Shown piece after piece: positions 42,114 through 50,310 of a DNA stretch of 64,000 nucleotides. This stretch comes from CAZENU01 sp965222125. Its GTDB lineage: Bacteria; Chloroflexota; Dehalococcoidia; Lucifugimonadales; CAZENU01. Every line of letters begins with the position of its first letter. Position 1 is the stretch's first letter. The notes beneath the pieces are model-generated. The model searched no databases. It had not been told where the DNA came from and saw only the letters and a list, made by a program, of their open reading frames with translations. The stretch covers positions 744,001-808,000 of the forward strand of contig CBDCTC010000006.1 in assembly GCA_965222125.1 (NCBI GenBank), in the 5' to 3' direction. A program made the position numbers and the translations under genes.

Positions 42114-42482
42114 CTAGCCGCGCGGGATTATCGCGCGCTTGTGGCTGGCGACGCCGATCTTCTTGTCGCCCTCGTGGGCCTCGATCGTGAAGGTGAGCCG
42201 GTTGCCGTCCACCTCGACCAGCTCCGACCTCACCTGCACCCGTGAGCCGAGCGCCGTGGGTGCCAGGTGGCGCAGCCCGTCGACCGCGTAGCCGACCGTC
42301 ACGCTGTCGTCCCCCAGATGGGGGTCGGCCGCCTCGATGGAGCACCGCTCCATCAGGCCGAGCAGCGAGGGCGTCGACAGGACGTCGGCGCCCTCGCGTC
42401 CGGTGCGGTTGATCGTCATAGCGGCGGTGATCTCGACGTCGAGCTCGGCCGCCAGTCCCGGTTTCACGTCATTCACGGCCAT
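42114..42482 (-). CDS. Hotdog-fold thioesterase (FlK-like)
   Basis: A 122-residue single-hotdog protein: AMTINRTGREGADVLSTPSL, LLGLMERCSIEAADPHLGDD, then the beta-sheet TVGYAVDGLRHLAPTALGSR and VQVRSELVEVDGNRLTFTIE. The arrangement (ST-P-S-L, E-R-C, H-L-A-P-T) matches the fluoroacetyl-CoA thioesterase FlK-like family, where Thr, Glu and His act. A short-chain acyl-CoA is the likely substrate class. GGAG lies just before the ATG. Confidence 0.85.
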   Translation of the reverse strand: MAVNDVKPGLAAELDVEITAAMTINRTGREGADVLSTPSLLGLMERCSIEAADPHLGDDSVTVGYAVDGLRHLAPTALGSRVQVRSELVEVDGNRLTFTIEAHEGDKKIGVASHKRAIIPRG

Positions 42483-42638
42483 AGCTCCAGTCTCGGGGAG
42501 AATCTATGCGTCCCGCCCGGCGGATGCGGTGCACGAATGCGCGCCAACCGGGCCTCGGGGGACGACCGCCGGGATTATATCACCCCGGTCTCGCGGGAGT
42601 GGACGCGGGGCGCGTAGACACCGAGATACGAGGGGTCC

Positions 42639-42854
42639 TCAGAATCCCGGATAGCTCTTGACTTGCCGAGTCGTGCTGGGGGCCGGATTGGGGACGCCAA
42701 TTCTCACCCGGTGGGTGCCCATGGGTGCCAACCTGTAGCGCGGTTTGGGGCGGCGCCTGATCCGATGCAGCGATTCTCTCAAGGCGTTCAGCGCCTCAAG
42801 ATCCAACTGGGGGTTCTTGCGCACGATCTCTTCGATATTGAGCTTATCCATCAT
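42639..42854 (-). CDS. Small basic protein, third gene of the SDH-protease operon
   Basis: A 71-residue protein: an N-terminal helix (DKLNIEEIVRKNPQLDLEAL, NALRESLHRIRRR) and a basic, Pro-rich tail (PKPRYRLAPMGTHRVRIG). Such NPQLD-helix plus RYRLAP-tail proteins occur beside various nuclease or protease genes in my recollection, without known function. AGGGG precedes the ATG. It lies 66 bp after the protease gene in the same direction. Possibly an adaptor or substrate; unknown. Confidence 0.65.
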   Translation of the reverse strand: MMDKLNIEEIVRKNPQLDLEALNALRESLHRIRRRPKPRYRLAPMGTHRVRIGVPNPAPSTTRQVKSYPGF

Positions 42855-42920
42855 GCACCCCTGCTAGAGCTGGACACAAAGACGTGTGTGCTTGCTCTCT
42901 GCGATGTTATCTGAAGACTC

Positions 42921-43805
42921 CTAATGAAGCACCGGAATGAAGTTTCCGTCAACGTGTATTGCCATGTGGCTGCCGAGCTTGGACAAATAGTCCATGAACA
43001 GGACGTGGTAGCCGCGGACCGCCTTGCTCAGTTCAAGATTGGCTCCGAAATCATCAATCCTGAGGTCCAAGTCGCGTCGCAACACTTCCATGGATATCCC
43101 GTAGCCGTGACTGTGCCACCGGTCGGTATCGTTTAACTTCTTGGCGATATTGGCGGCCCGGGTAGTCAACATCCGTTTCGCGACTGGCTTGCCGCGAGTC
43201 TCTGTCTTCGTCCAATCCCTGAATTTGTAGCTGACCAGCCATTCTTTGAGCAACGTAATGGACAGCTCGCGTGCTTGGTCGAACTTATACAACTCCGCTT
43301 GGTCGAAGTCCAGGAGGATCGCCATCTCGGCGTCTGATATCTGTCCACGGTTGGCTCTGTCTATCAGGGCTTCGTACCGAGCCAGATACCCGAGCGCCGG
43401 CACCTGTTCGCCTGTAGCGGATTGAACCTGCGGATCGATCGGACCGAGACGAGAATAGTAGTCCATGCTGATCGCGTTTCCAGACAGGGCCAGCAGCGTG
43501 CCTGCGGAGAACGCGTGATCCGGGATCACGAACTCGACGTAGTCATAGTGGTGCCTCAGCGTTTCCACGATACGCGCTACCGTTTCGACGTACCCGCCAC
43601 TCGTGGTCAACAGGACTGCAAGTTTGTCTCGCTGAGCGCCACCATCTGGTTTTGATTCGATGACGTTCCTGACGATGTCGTCAACGCCGTCGACCAACGC
43701 CCCGCTGTAGGCAACCGTATCAGCGCCGAGCGTCTCCTCCAACACTCGAATGCGCTCGTCAAGCTGTCTCTCGATGAAATCGTTGGCGCCGGACGAGCTA
43801 ACCAC
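42921..43805 (-). CDS. SDH/ClpP-fold serine protease-like protein
   Basis: A 294-residue protein of the serine-dehydrogenase-proteinase type (SDH_sah, ClpP/crotonase fold). LLTTSGGYVETVARIVETL gives the oxyanion-type loop. PDHAFSAGTLLALSGNAISM holds the expected nucleophile Ser (A-x-S-A-G). DYYSRLGPIDPQV is the third conserved motif. Membrane-bound SppA and cytosolic SDH proteinases share this core; no signal peptide or membrane segment is seen here. The C-terminal 110 residues are helical and charged. Its start overlaps the stop of a Lys/Arg-rich small gene by 8 bp. Confidence 0.85.
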   Translation of the reverse strand: MVSSSGANDFIERQLDERIRVLEETLGADTVAYSGALVDGVDDIVRNVIESKPDGGAQRDKLAVLLTTSGGYVETVARIVETLRHHYDYVEFVIPDHAFSAGTLLALSGNAISMDYYSRLGPIDPQVQSATGEQVPALGYLARYEALIDRANRGQISDAEMAILLDFDQAELYKFDQARELSITLLKEWLVSYKFRDWTKTETRGKPVAKRMLTTRAANIAKKLNDTDRWHSHGYGISMEVLRRDLDLRIDDFGANLELSKAVRGYHVLFMDYLSKLGSHMAIHVDGNFIPVLH

Positions 43806-44040
43806 GGTTGCGCCACCTGGCTTGGGCAGCCTTGCGCGCGATCTCAGTCCGTCGCTCTGCGCTCAGCTTTGCTGCGCGCGCCCTACCGCCCTTCTTGCCT
43901 CCAAGCCGACCGAGGGCGACGGCGGCTGGATTCTTGACCGGCGCGTCCGCTTTGGGGGTATTATCGTTAGACACGGACTCGATCACGTCTGCGAGTTCGT
44001 TCAAGTCTGGTGGACGCCTCTTCCCTGAGCGCTCAAGCAT
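43798..44040 (-). CDS. Small histone-H1-like basic protein, first gene of the SDH-protease operon
   Basis: An 80-residue protein. Residues 40-78 are Lys/Arg/Ala-rich: ALGRLGGKKGGRARAAKLSA followed by ERRTEIARKAAQARWRNRG, a pattern found in bacterial nucleic-acid-binding tails (G-G-K-K-G-G...A-R-K-A-A-x-A-R-W). The N-terminal third is acidic and unstructured-looking. It overlaps the protease gene by 8 bp, so production is coupled. A consensus promoter ends 6 bp before its ATG. It may bring nucleic acid or a nucleic-acid-bound substrate to the protease. That role is a guess. Confidence 0.75.
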   Translation of the reverse strand: MLERSGKRRPPDLNELADVIESVSNDNTPKADAPVKNPAAVALGRLGGKKGGRARAAKLSAERRTEIARKAAQARWRNRG

Positions 44041-44046
44041 GCTCCT

Positions 44047-44075
44047 AGTTTACCGACGGCCCAGCACCGAGTCAA
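44047..44075 (-). promoter_or_regulatory. Strong promoter giving an apparently leaderless transcript
   Basis: On the minus strand: TTGACT (44075-44070), exactly 17 bp, TAAACT (44052-44047), then AGGAGC and the ATG at 44040. Transcription starting 6-7 bp after the -10 would begin at or next to the A of the ATG, so the AGGAG between -10 and ATG would not be transcribed. The best sigma-70 match seen in the window. Confidence 0.7.
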
Positions 44076-44338
44076 GATAACACGGTCGCTCAATCGCTGT
44101 GATTTCCCCAATTGCAGTGGTGTTTCTTCTCGGCCCTCTCCATGCATATGGCCCCGGGGGCAGATTTGGTAGTGATAGCACCTAGGCGCACCGGAGGCCG
44201 AACAGGGGCGAAGGCCTTACATGCTCTATCTGCTGCCGGGCGTGAACAGTCAGGCCGGCGGCTATTGCGTTTTGTAGTCCACGCGGGTATTGTGGCCCCA
44301 AAATTTCAGAGGCTCCAGCGAACGATCTAGGAGACGAC
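44076..44338. other. Non-coding gap before the aminotransferase array
   Basis: About 260 bp between a minus-strand promoter and the first DegT-family gene. Apart from TAGGAGA just before the ATG at 44339 I see no repeats or RNA structure; the promoter of the array must lie here but is not obvious. Confidence 0.4.
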
Positions 44339-45628
44339 ATGACCACAGAGAAGCTGGCAATCCATGGCGGCACACCGGTCCGCACCAAGCCCTTCGGCTC
44401 CAGGCACTCCTTCGGCGACCCGGAGAAGGAGCAGCTGATGGAGGTGATGGACAACGCCCACACGATGTGGACGTCCAGGTACAAGACCCAGGAGTTCGAG
44501 GACGGCTTCGCCCGGCGGCACGACATCGGCTACGCGGTCGCGACCGATTCGGGTACCGGGGCCCTGCACGCCGCCGTCGCGGCGGTGAACCCGGAGCCCG
44601 GAGACGAGATCATCACGGCCGCGGCGACGGACATCGGCTCGGTGCTCGGCATCGTGCTGCAGAACGCCATCCCCGTCTTCTCGGACTGGCGGTCCGGCGC
44701 CTACCTCAACCAGGACGCGGCGGACATCGAGAGCCGGATCACCGAGCGCACTCGGGCGATCATGGTGATCCACCTGTTCGGCTACCCGGTGGACATGGAC
44801 GCCGTCCTGGACGTGGCGCGCCGGCACAACCTGCCCGTCATCGAGGACTGCTCGCAGGCGCACCTGGCGGAGTACAAGGGCAGGCTCGTCGGCACGATGG
44901 GCGACATGGGCTGCTTCTCTCTCGGCGGCAAGCCCCTGACGGCGGCGGGCGGCGGCATCCTGATCACCAACAACGAGGAGTTCGCCCGTAGGGCAAAGGG
45001 CTTCGCGTACAAGGGTTCCGAGTTCGACGAGGGGCTGCGAAACTCGCTCAGGCCGACGTCGGACAACGCCGGCTCGTCGACCGGGTACTCTTTCCTGGGC
45101 GACTACCACCCGATGAGCAACCTGATGGCCGCGGTCGGCCTGGCGCAGCTCGGCCGCATCGACGGCTATGTCGCCCGGCGCAGGGCGGCCGGCGCCATCA
45201 TGGAGGACATGCTCTGGGAGGTGCCCGGCATCACGCCGCAGCAGCCCGCCAGCCCGGACGACCGGAGCGGGTTCTACGTGCACGGCTTCCTGTACGACGA
45301 AGAGGAGGCCGGCGTCTCGCTCGAGCAGTTCACGGCAGCCTGCCAGGCCGAGGGCGTGCCCGTAGGCGGGCCCTATATCCGCGGCATGGGACTGTACAGG
45401 TACCCGATCTTCGCCGAGGAGCGCACCTACGGCCAGTCCGGGTACCCGTTCGTCGACGAGCAGGGCAACCGCCGCGTCGACTACAACGCGTTGCACCTGT
45501 CGGTGCTGGAAGAGGAGCTGCCCAAGACGCTGACCGTGGGCGGCAACAGCTCCTACACGGAGGAGGACGGCCGAGACATCGCCACGGCGATCCGCAAGGT
45601 GGCGATGCACTACTCGTCGCGCCGGTAG
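44339..45628 (+). CDS. DegT/DnrJ/EryC1/StrS-family PLP aminotransferase, copy 1 of 4
   Basis: A 429-residue fold-type I aminotransferase of the sugar-aminotransferase family. The PLP-binding lysine is in FSLGGKPLTAAGGG. ATDSGTGALHAAV contacts phosphate, and VIEDCSQAHLAEYKG supplies the Asp for the pyridine nitrogen and the Gln-Ala-His segment. The C-terminal half has YRYPIFAEERTYGQSGYPFV, shared by all four copies. TAGGAGA before the ATG. Normal substrates are keto-sugars linked to nucleotides; no nucleotide-sugar genes surround this array, so a free keto-cyclitol or keto-sugar is plausible. First of four tandem paralogues (44.3-49.8 kb). Confidence 0.93.
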   Translation: MTTEKLAIHGGTPVRTKPFGSRHSFGDPEKEQLMEVMDNAHTMWTSRYKTQEFEDGFARRHDIGYAVATDSGTGALHAAVAAVNPEPGDEIITAAATDIGSVLGIVLQNAIPVFSDWRSGAYLNQDAADIESRITERTRAIMVIHLFGYPVDMDAVLDVARRHNLPVIEDCSQAHLAEYKGRLVGTMGDMGCFSLGGKPLTAAGGGILITNNEEFARRAKGFAYKGSEFDEGLRNSLRPTSDNAGSSTGYSFLGDYHPMSNLMAAVGLAQLGRIDGYVARRRAAGAIMEDMLWEVPGITPQQPASPDDRSGFYVHGFLYDEEEAGVSLEQFTAACQAEGVPVGGPYIRGMGLYRYPIFAEERTYGQSGYPFVDEQGNRRVDYNALHLSVLEEELPKTLTVGGNSSYTEEDGRDIATAIRKVAMHYSSRR

Positions 45629-45674
45629 GAGGGCGACCGCAACGGGCCGGCGGCCCGTTGATCAGGAGGCGTTG

Positions 45675-46967
45675 GTGGCTAACGAAAAACTGGCGATAGA
45701 CGGCGGGGAGCCGCTGCGGCGAGAGCCCTTTGCACCCCGGTGGGACTTGGGCGAGCCGGAGAAGCGCAACCTTCGCGAGACGATCGACAGGGCGAGCGAA
45801 CCGGGCGGCAGCTGGGGTACCACCAACCAGGTCAGGGAGTTCGAGGACGCGTTCGCCAAGCGCCACGGTGTCAAGTACGCGATCGCCACCGACTCCGGTA
45901 CCGGGGCCATCCACGCGGCGGTCGGCGCCGTCAACCCGGAGCCCGGCGACGAGATCATCACGACGCCGACGTCTGACATCGGAACGGTCCTGGGGATCAT
46001 GCTCCAGAACGCGGTCCCGGTGTTCGCCGACTGGGACCCGGACACCTTCAACACCGACCCGGTCGACCTGGAGCGGCGCATCACCGATAGCACCCGCGCC
46101 ATCATCGTGGTCCACCTGTTCGGCAATCCGTGCGACATGGACGCGATCATGGACATAGCCCTTAGGCACGACCTGGTCGTCATCGAGGACCTGTCGCAGG
46201 CGCACCTCGCCGAGTACCAGGGCCGGATGGTGGGCACGATCGGCGACATCGGATGCCTGTCGATCGGCGGCAAGACGCTGACGGCGGGCGGCGGCGGGAT
46301 GATCATCACGGACGACGAGGAGATCGCGCGCCGGGCCCTAGGCTTCGTCTACAAGGGCTCAGAGTTCGACGAGGGGCTGCGCAACTCGCTCCGCCCCACT
46401 TCGGACGACCGCGGCTCCTCGACCGGGTACTCATTCCTGGGCGACTACCATCGCATGAGCCCCTTGATGGCCGCCATCGGAAGGGCGCAGCTAGAGCGCC
46501 TGGACGGCTACACGGAGCGGCGCAGGGCCGCCGCCAAGATCCTGGACGACATGCTCTGGGAGCTCCCGGGCATTATGCTGCAGAAGGTGCGCGACGGGGA
46601 CGTCCACACCTACTACGTCTACGGCTACAAGGTGGACGAGGAGGTGCTGGGCGTGTCGGCGGAGCGGTTCGCCGAGGCGGTGCGGGCGGAGGGCGTCCCC
46701 GACGTCATCGGGCCGTACATCCGGGGTATGCCGCTCTACCGTTACCCGGTATTCGCCGAGGAGAGGACCTACGGCAACTCGCGCTACCCTTTCGTCGACG
46801 AAGAGGGCAACCGCAGGATCGACTACAACGCGCTGAGTCTGCCCGTGGTGGAGCGTGAGCTGCCGAAGACGAACGGCATCATCTTCAGGGGTTACACGGA
46901 GGACGAGGCCCGGGACATCGCCGGCGCGATCAGGAAGGTCGCGCTGCACTACTCGAGCAAGCGGTGA
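45675..46967 (+). CDS. DegT/DnrJ/EryC1/StrS-family PLP aminotransferase, copy 2 of 4
   Basis: A 430-residue paralogue. PLP lysine in LSIGGKTLTAGGGG, Asp/Gln/His segment VIEDLSQAHLAEYQG, and the conserved YRYPVFAEERTYGNSRYPFV. I use the GTG at 45675 because AGGAGG (45664-45669) is 5 nt away; the TTG at 45672 is too close. It is closest to copy 1, sharing the DRGSSTGYSFLGDYHRMS region. The 46-bp gap to copy 1 implies co-transcription. Confidence 0.93.
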   Translation: MANEKLAIDGGEPLRREPFAPRWDLGEPEKRNLRETIDRASEPGGSWGTTNQVREFEDAFAKRHGVKYAIATDSGTGAIHAAVGAVNPEPGDEIITTPTSDIGTVLGIMLQNAVPVFADWDPDTFNTDPVDLERRITDSTRAIIVVHLFGNPCDMDAIMDIALRHDLVVIEDLSQAHLAEYQGRMVGTIGDIGCLSIGGKTLTAGGGGMIITDDEEIARRALGFVYKGSEFDEGLRNSLRPTSDDRGSSTGYSFLGDYHRMSPLMAAIGRAQLERLDGYTERRRAAAKILDDMLWELPGIMLQKVRDGDVHTYYVYGYKVDEEVLGVSAERFAEAVRAEGVPDVIGPYIRGMPLYRYPVFAEERTYGNSRYPFVDEEGNRRIDYNALSLPVVERELPKTNGIIFRGYTEDEARDIAGAIRKVALHYSSKR

Positions 46968-47029
46968 TTGGGGCGAACGGGCCCCGGCAGGACGGGACGA
47001 CAGGAACATAGCCAAGAGGTAGCAGAAGC

Positions 47030-48328
47030 ATGGTAACGAGTCAGGTCGAGGACAGGCTGGCGATAGACGGCGGGGAGCCGGTCACCACGAAGACGTTCGG
47101 CGCCCGCTGGCTCTTCGGCGAAGAGGAGCGGGGGAACCTGCGCGAGGTGCTGGAAAAATGCGCCACGGGCAACTGGCACTCGGCCGGGATGGTCGATGCG
47201 TTCGAGGACGAGTTCGCCCGGATGCACGGCGTCAAGTACGCCTGCTCCACCGACTCAGGCTCGGGCGCGCTCCACGCCGCGGTCGCGGCCGTCCGGCTGG
47301 AGCCGGGCGACGAGGTGATCACGACGGCGATCACGGACATCGGCACCGTGCAGGGGATCATGCTGCAGAACGGCGTCCCCGTGTTCTGCGACTGGGACTC
47401 GGACACCTTCAACATGGATCCGGGCGACGTCGAGCACCGCATCACGGACCGGACGCGGGCGATCATCGCGGTCCACTGGGCCGGCAACCCGTGCGACATG
47501 GACGCGATCATGGACATCGCGCGCAGGCACGACCTGGTCGTGATCGAAGACTGCGCCCAGGCCCACTTCGCCGAGTACAAGGGCAGGCTCGTCGGCACCA
47601 TAGGCGACATGGGCTGCTACTCGCTGGGCGGCAAGCTGATCACCGCCGCGGGCGGCGGCATGTTCATCTCCGACAACGAGAAGTACGCGCGCATCGCCAC
47701 GGGCTTCGCCAACAAGGGGTCAGAATACGACGCCGGCCTGCGAAACTCCCTGAGGCCGACCTCGGCGCGGACCGGGTCGCCCCGGGGATTCGCCTTCCTG
47801 GGCGACTTTCACCGCATGAGCCCGCTGCAGGCCGCCGTCGGGCTGGCGCAGCTCGGCCGGCTCGACGAGACGATGCAGCGGCGAGGGCGCGTCGCCGAGA
47901 TCGTCGACGACATGATCCACGAGCTGCCCGGGATAACGCGGCCCAGGGTCCGTGAGGGCGACCGGGTCTCGCAATACTCCTACGTCTTCAAGGTGGAGGA
48001 GGACGTGCTCGGCGTCTCGCCCGCCCGGTTCTGCGAGGCGCTCACTGCCGAGGGGGTCGACGCCAGCCAGGGGGCGCTCGCGGGGCAGCCGCTGTACAAG
48101 TTCCCGGTCTTCGCGGAGGAGCGCACCTACGGCGAGTCCCACTACCCCTTCGTCGACGAGAGCGGCCGGCGCAGGGTCGACTACAAGGACCTGACGCTGC
48201 CCGTAGCCGAGGGCGAGCTCCCGAAGATCGTCTCATTCATCTCGAACAGCAGGCACACCGACGAGTACGCCGTGGACATCGGCAACGCCATCCGCAAGGT
48301 GGCCCTCCACTACGCAGGCCGGAAGTAA
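47030..48328 (+). CDS. DegT/DnrJ/EryC1/StrS-family PLP aminotransferase, copy 3 of 4
   Basis: A 432-residue paralogue. PLP lysine in YSLGGKLITAAGGG, VIEDCAQAHFAEYKG, and YKFPVFAEERTYGESHYPFV. It differs from copies 1, 2 and 4 in the substrate-facing segment (ATDIGTVQGIMLQNG region conserved, but SARTGSPRGFAFLGDFHRMS in place of SSTGYSF). 62 bp separate it from copy 2. The active site looks complete, so divergent substrate choice rather than decay is likely. Confidence 0.93.
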   Translation: MVTSQVEDRLAIDGGEPVTTKTFGARWLFGEEERGNLREVLEKCATGNWHSAGMVDAFEDEFARMHGVKYACSTDSGSGALHAAVAAVRLEPGDEVITTAITDIGTVQGIMLQNGVPVFCDWDSDTFNMDPGDVEHRITDRTRAIIAVHWAGNPCDMDAIMDIARRHDLVVIEDCAQAHFAEYKGRLVGTIGDMGCYSLGGKLITAAGGGMFISDNEKYARIATGFANKGSEYDAGLRNSLRPTSARTGSPRGFAFLGDFHRMSPLQAAVGLAQLGRLDETMQRRGRVAEIVDDMIHELPGITRPRVREGDRVSQYSYVFKVEEDVLGVSPARFCEALTAEGVDASQGALAGQPLYKFPVFAEERTYGESHYPFVDESGRRRVDYKDLTLPVAEGELPKIVSFISNSRHTDEYAVDIGNAIRKVALHYAGRK

Positions 48329-48373
48329 CATCGGAGCAGGGGACAGGTCCCACGTCCGTTCGGCGGCGATACT

Positions 48374-48427
48374 ACGACCCGTTCACCCCGAGTAGCGCCG
48401 ACGCCCCGTCGGCGCGTATCGAGGGGC
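48374..48427. repeat. Dispersed hairpin repeat, copy B
   Basis: ACGACCCGTTCACCCCGAGT, then the stem CGCCGACG CCC CGTCGGCG, then GTATCGAGGGGC. Same flanks as the element at 853-905 with a different, still perfectly paired stem. It lies between the third and fourth aminotransferase genes, where the gap is 146 bp instead of 46-62 bp, so it accounts for the extra length. Confidence 0.65.
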
Positions 48428-48474
48428 GCGGGCAGGGCCCACAGGCCGCGGACCTCAGGAAAGGGAGAGGAAAA

Positions 48475-49776
48475 ATGGCAACTGGCAAAGTGGCGGAGAA
48501 GCTGGCGATACACGGCGGCGCGCCCGTGAGGACGAAGCCGTTCGGCGCGCGGTGGTTCTTCGACGACGAGGACCGGCGTCAGGTGATCGAGGTCATCGAC
48601 AAGGCCATCGACGGCGGCTGGGGGGCGGCCAACAAGGTCGAGGAGTTCGAAGACGCCTTCGCCCGCATCCACGGCGTCAAGTACGCCTTCACGACCGACT
48701 CCGGCACAGGGGCCATCCACGCCGCCGTCGGCGCCGTCAACCCGGAGCCCGGCGACGAGATCATCACGACGCCGGTCACCGACATCGGCACCGTGCTCGG
48801 CATAATACTCCAGAACGCGATTCCGGTCTTCGCGGACTGGGACCCGGACAGGATCAACACCGACCCGGCGGACGTCGAACGCCGGATCACCGACCGCACG
48901 CGCGCCATCATCGCCGTCCACCTCTTCGGGAACCCCTGCGACATGGACGCCATGATGGACGTCGGACGGCGCCACAACATCCCGGTCATCGAGGACTGCT
49001 CCCACGCGCACCTCGCCGAGTACAAGGGCCGGCTCGTCGGAACTATCGGCGACATGGGCTGCTACTCCATGGGCGGCAAGCTGATCACCGCGGGCGGCGG
49101 CGGCATGTTCATCTCGAACAACGAGGAGCTGACCCGGCGAGCCATCGGGTTCGCACGCAAGGGGTCCGAGTACGACGAGGGGCTGCGCAACTCGCTGCGC
49201 CCCACGTCGGACTTCCAGGGCTCCAAGAGCGGATACTCCTTCCTGGGCGACTTCCACCGGATGAGCCCGGTGATGGCGGCGGTGGGCCTGGCCCAGCTCG
49301 GCAGGATCGAAAAGACGATGCACGCCCGCGGCCGCACCTGGGAGATCGTCGACGAGATGACGGCCGACATTCCCGGCTACATAAGGCCGAAGCTCAGCCC
49401 GGGCGACAAGACCTCCTACTACGTCTACGGCTACCGCGTCGTCGAAGAGGAGATGGGGGCGTCGTACACCGAGTTCTCGCAGGCGCTTGCGGCGGAAGGC
49501 GTCCCCGGCGGTGGCGGGCCCATACTCGGCGGCATCCCGCTCTACCGGTACCCCATCTTTGCCCAGGGCCGGACCTACGGCCAGTCCCAGTACCCGTTCG
49601 TCGACGAGCAGGGCAACCGGCGGATCGACTACGCGTCGATGCACCTGCCCGTCATCGAGCGGCTCATCAGCACCACCGGCGGGATCGGGGCCAGGAGCAC
49701 AGACACCGAGGAAGACGCCCGCGACATCGGGACGGCCATCTGCAAGGTGGCAAGGTACTTCAACGGCAGAAAATAG
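48475..49776 (+). CDS. DegT/DnrJ/EryC1/StrS-family PLP aminotransferase, copy 4 of 4
   Basis: A 433-residue paralogue. PLP lysine in YSMGGKLITAGGGG, VIEDCSHAHLAEYKG (His replaces the Gln of the other copies), and YRYPIFAQGRTYGQSQYPFV (Gln-Gly where others have Glu-Glu). GGGAGAGG before the ATG. Followed after 6 bp by apt, so apt may be read from the same message. Like the other three it lacks any fused domain. Confidence 0.93.
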   Translation: MATGKVAEKLAIHGGAPVRTKPFGARWFFDDEDRRQVIEVIDKAIDGGWGAANKVEEFEDAFARIHGVKYAFTTDSGTGAIHAAVGAVNPEPGDEIITTPVTDIGTVLGIILQNAIPVFADWDPDRINTDPADVERRITDRTRAIIAVHLFGNPCDMDAMMDVGRRHNIPVIEDCSHAHLAEYKGRLVGTIGDMGCYSMGGKLITAGGGGMFISNNEELTRRAIGFARKGSEYDEGLRNSLRPTSDFQGSKSGYSFLGDFHRMSPVMAAVGLAQLGRIEKTMHARGRTWEIVDEMTADIPGYIRPKLSPGDKTSYYVYGYRVVEEEMGASYTEFSQALAAEGVPGGGGPILGGIPLYRYPIFAQGRTYGQSQYPFVDEQGNRRIDYASMHLPVIERLISTTGGIGARSTDTEEDARDIGTAICKVARYFNGRK

Positions 49777-49782
49777 GAGCGT

Positions 49783-50310
49783 ATGGACCTCAGGGAGTAC
49801 ATTCGCGACGTTCCTGACTTCCCGAGTCCGGGCATCCTGTTCCGCGACATCACGCCGCTGCTGAAGAGCCCGGAGGCGTTCGACCACGCCATAGACCGTT
49901 TCGCGGACGTATGCTCCGGCCGGCCGATCGACGCGGTGTGCGGCATAGAGGCCCGCGGGTTCCTGTTCGCGGCGCCGCTCGCGCTGAGGCTGGGCAAGCC
50001 CCTGGTCCCCGTGCGGAAGGCGGGCAAGCTGCCCTCCCGGACCGTCAGCGTCGCCTACTCGCTGGAATACGGCGAGGCTGCCGTCGAGATGCACGCCGAC
50101 GCCGTGCAGCACGGACAGCGGGTGCTGATCGTGGACGACGTGCTGGCCACCGGCGGGACGCTGGCGGCGGCGGCGAAGCTGATCGCGACCGCGGGCGGCG
50201 TCGTGGCGGGAGCGGTAGTGCTGATCGAGCTGGCCGACCTCGGCGGCAGGAAGGCCCTCGAGGGCGGCGACGTCCTGTCGCTGATTACGTACCAGGAGCG
50301 CGGGAGATGA
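49783..50310 (+). CDS. apt: Adenine phosphoribosyltransferase
   Basis: A 175-residue type I phosphoribosyltransferase. DLREYIRDVPDFPSPGILFRDITPLL is the diagnostic N-terminus of Apt (written here as family knowledge: the FPxxGIxFxDITPL motif). CGIEARGFLFAAPLALRLGK is the flexible loop side, and VLIVDDVLATGGTLAAA is the PRPP-binding loop. It converts adenine and PRPP to AMP in purine salvage. TAGGAG precedes the ATG. Overlaps the following kinase-like gene by 4 bp. Confidence 0.95.
   Translation: MDLREYIRDVPDFPSPGILFRDITPLLKSPEAFDHAIDRFADVCSGRPIDAVCGIEARGFLFAAPLALRLGKPLVPVRKAGKLPSRTVSVAYSLEYGEAAVEMHADAVQHGQRVLIVDDVLATGGTLAAAAKLIATAGGVVAGAVVLIELADLGGRKALEGGDVLSLITYQERGR

Noticed and set aside
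48310..50112. A 600-residue open frame on the minus strand
   Set aside because: Antisense to the fourth aminotransferase and apt, both with complete active-site motifs; composition is that of a shadow frame.
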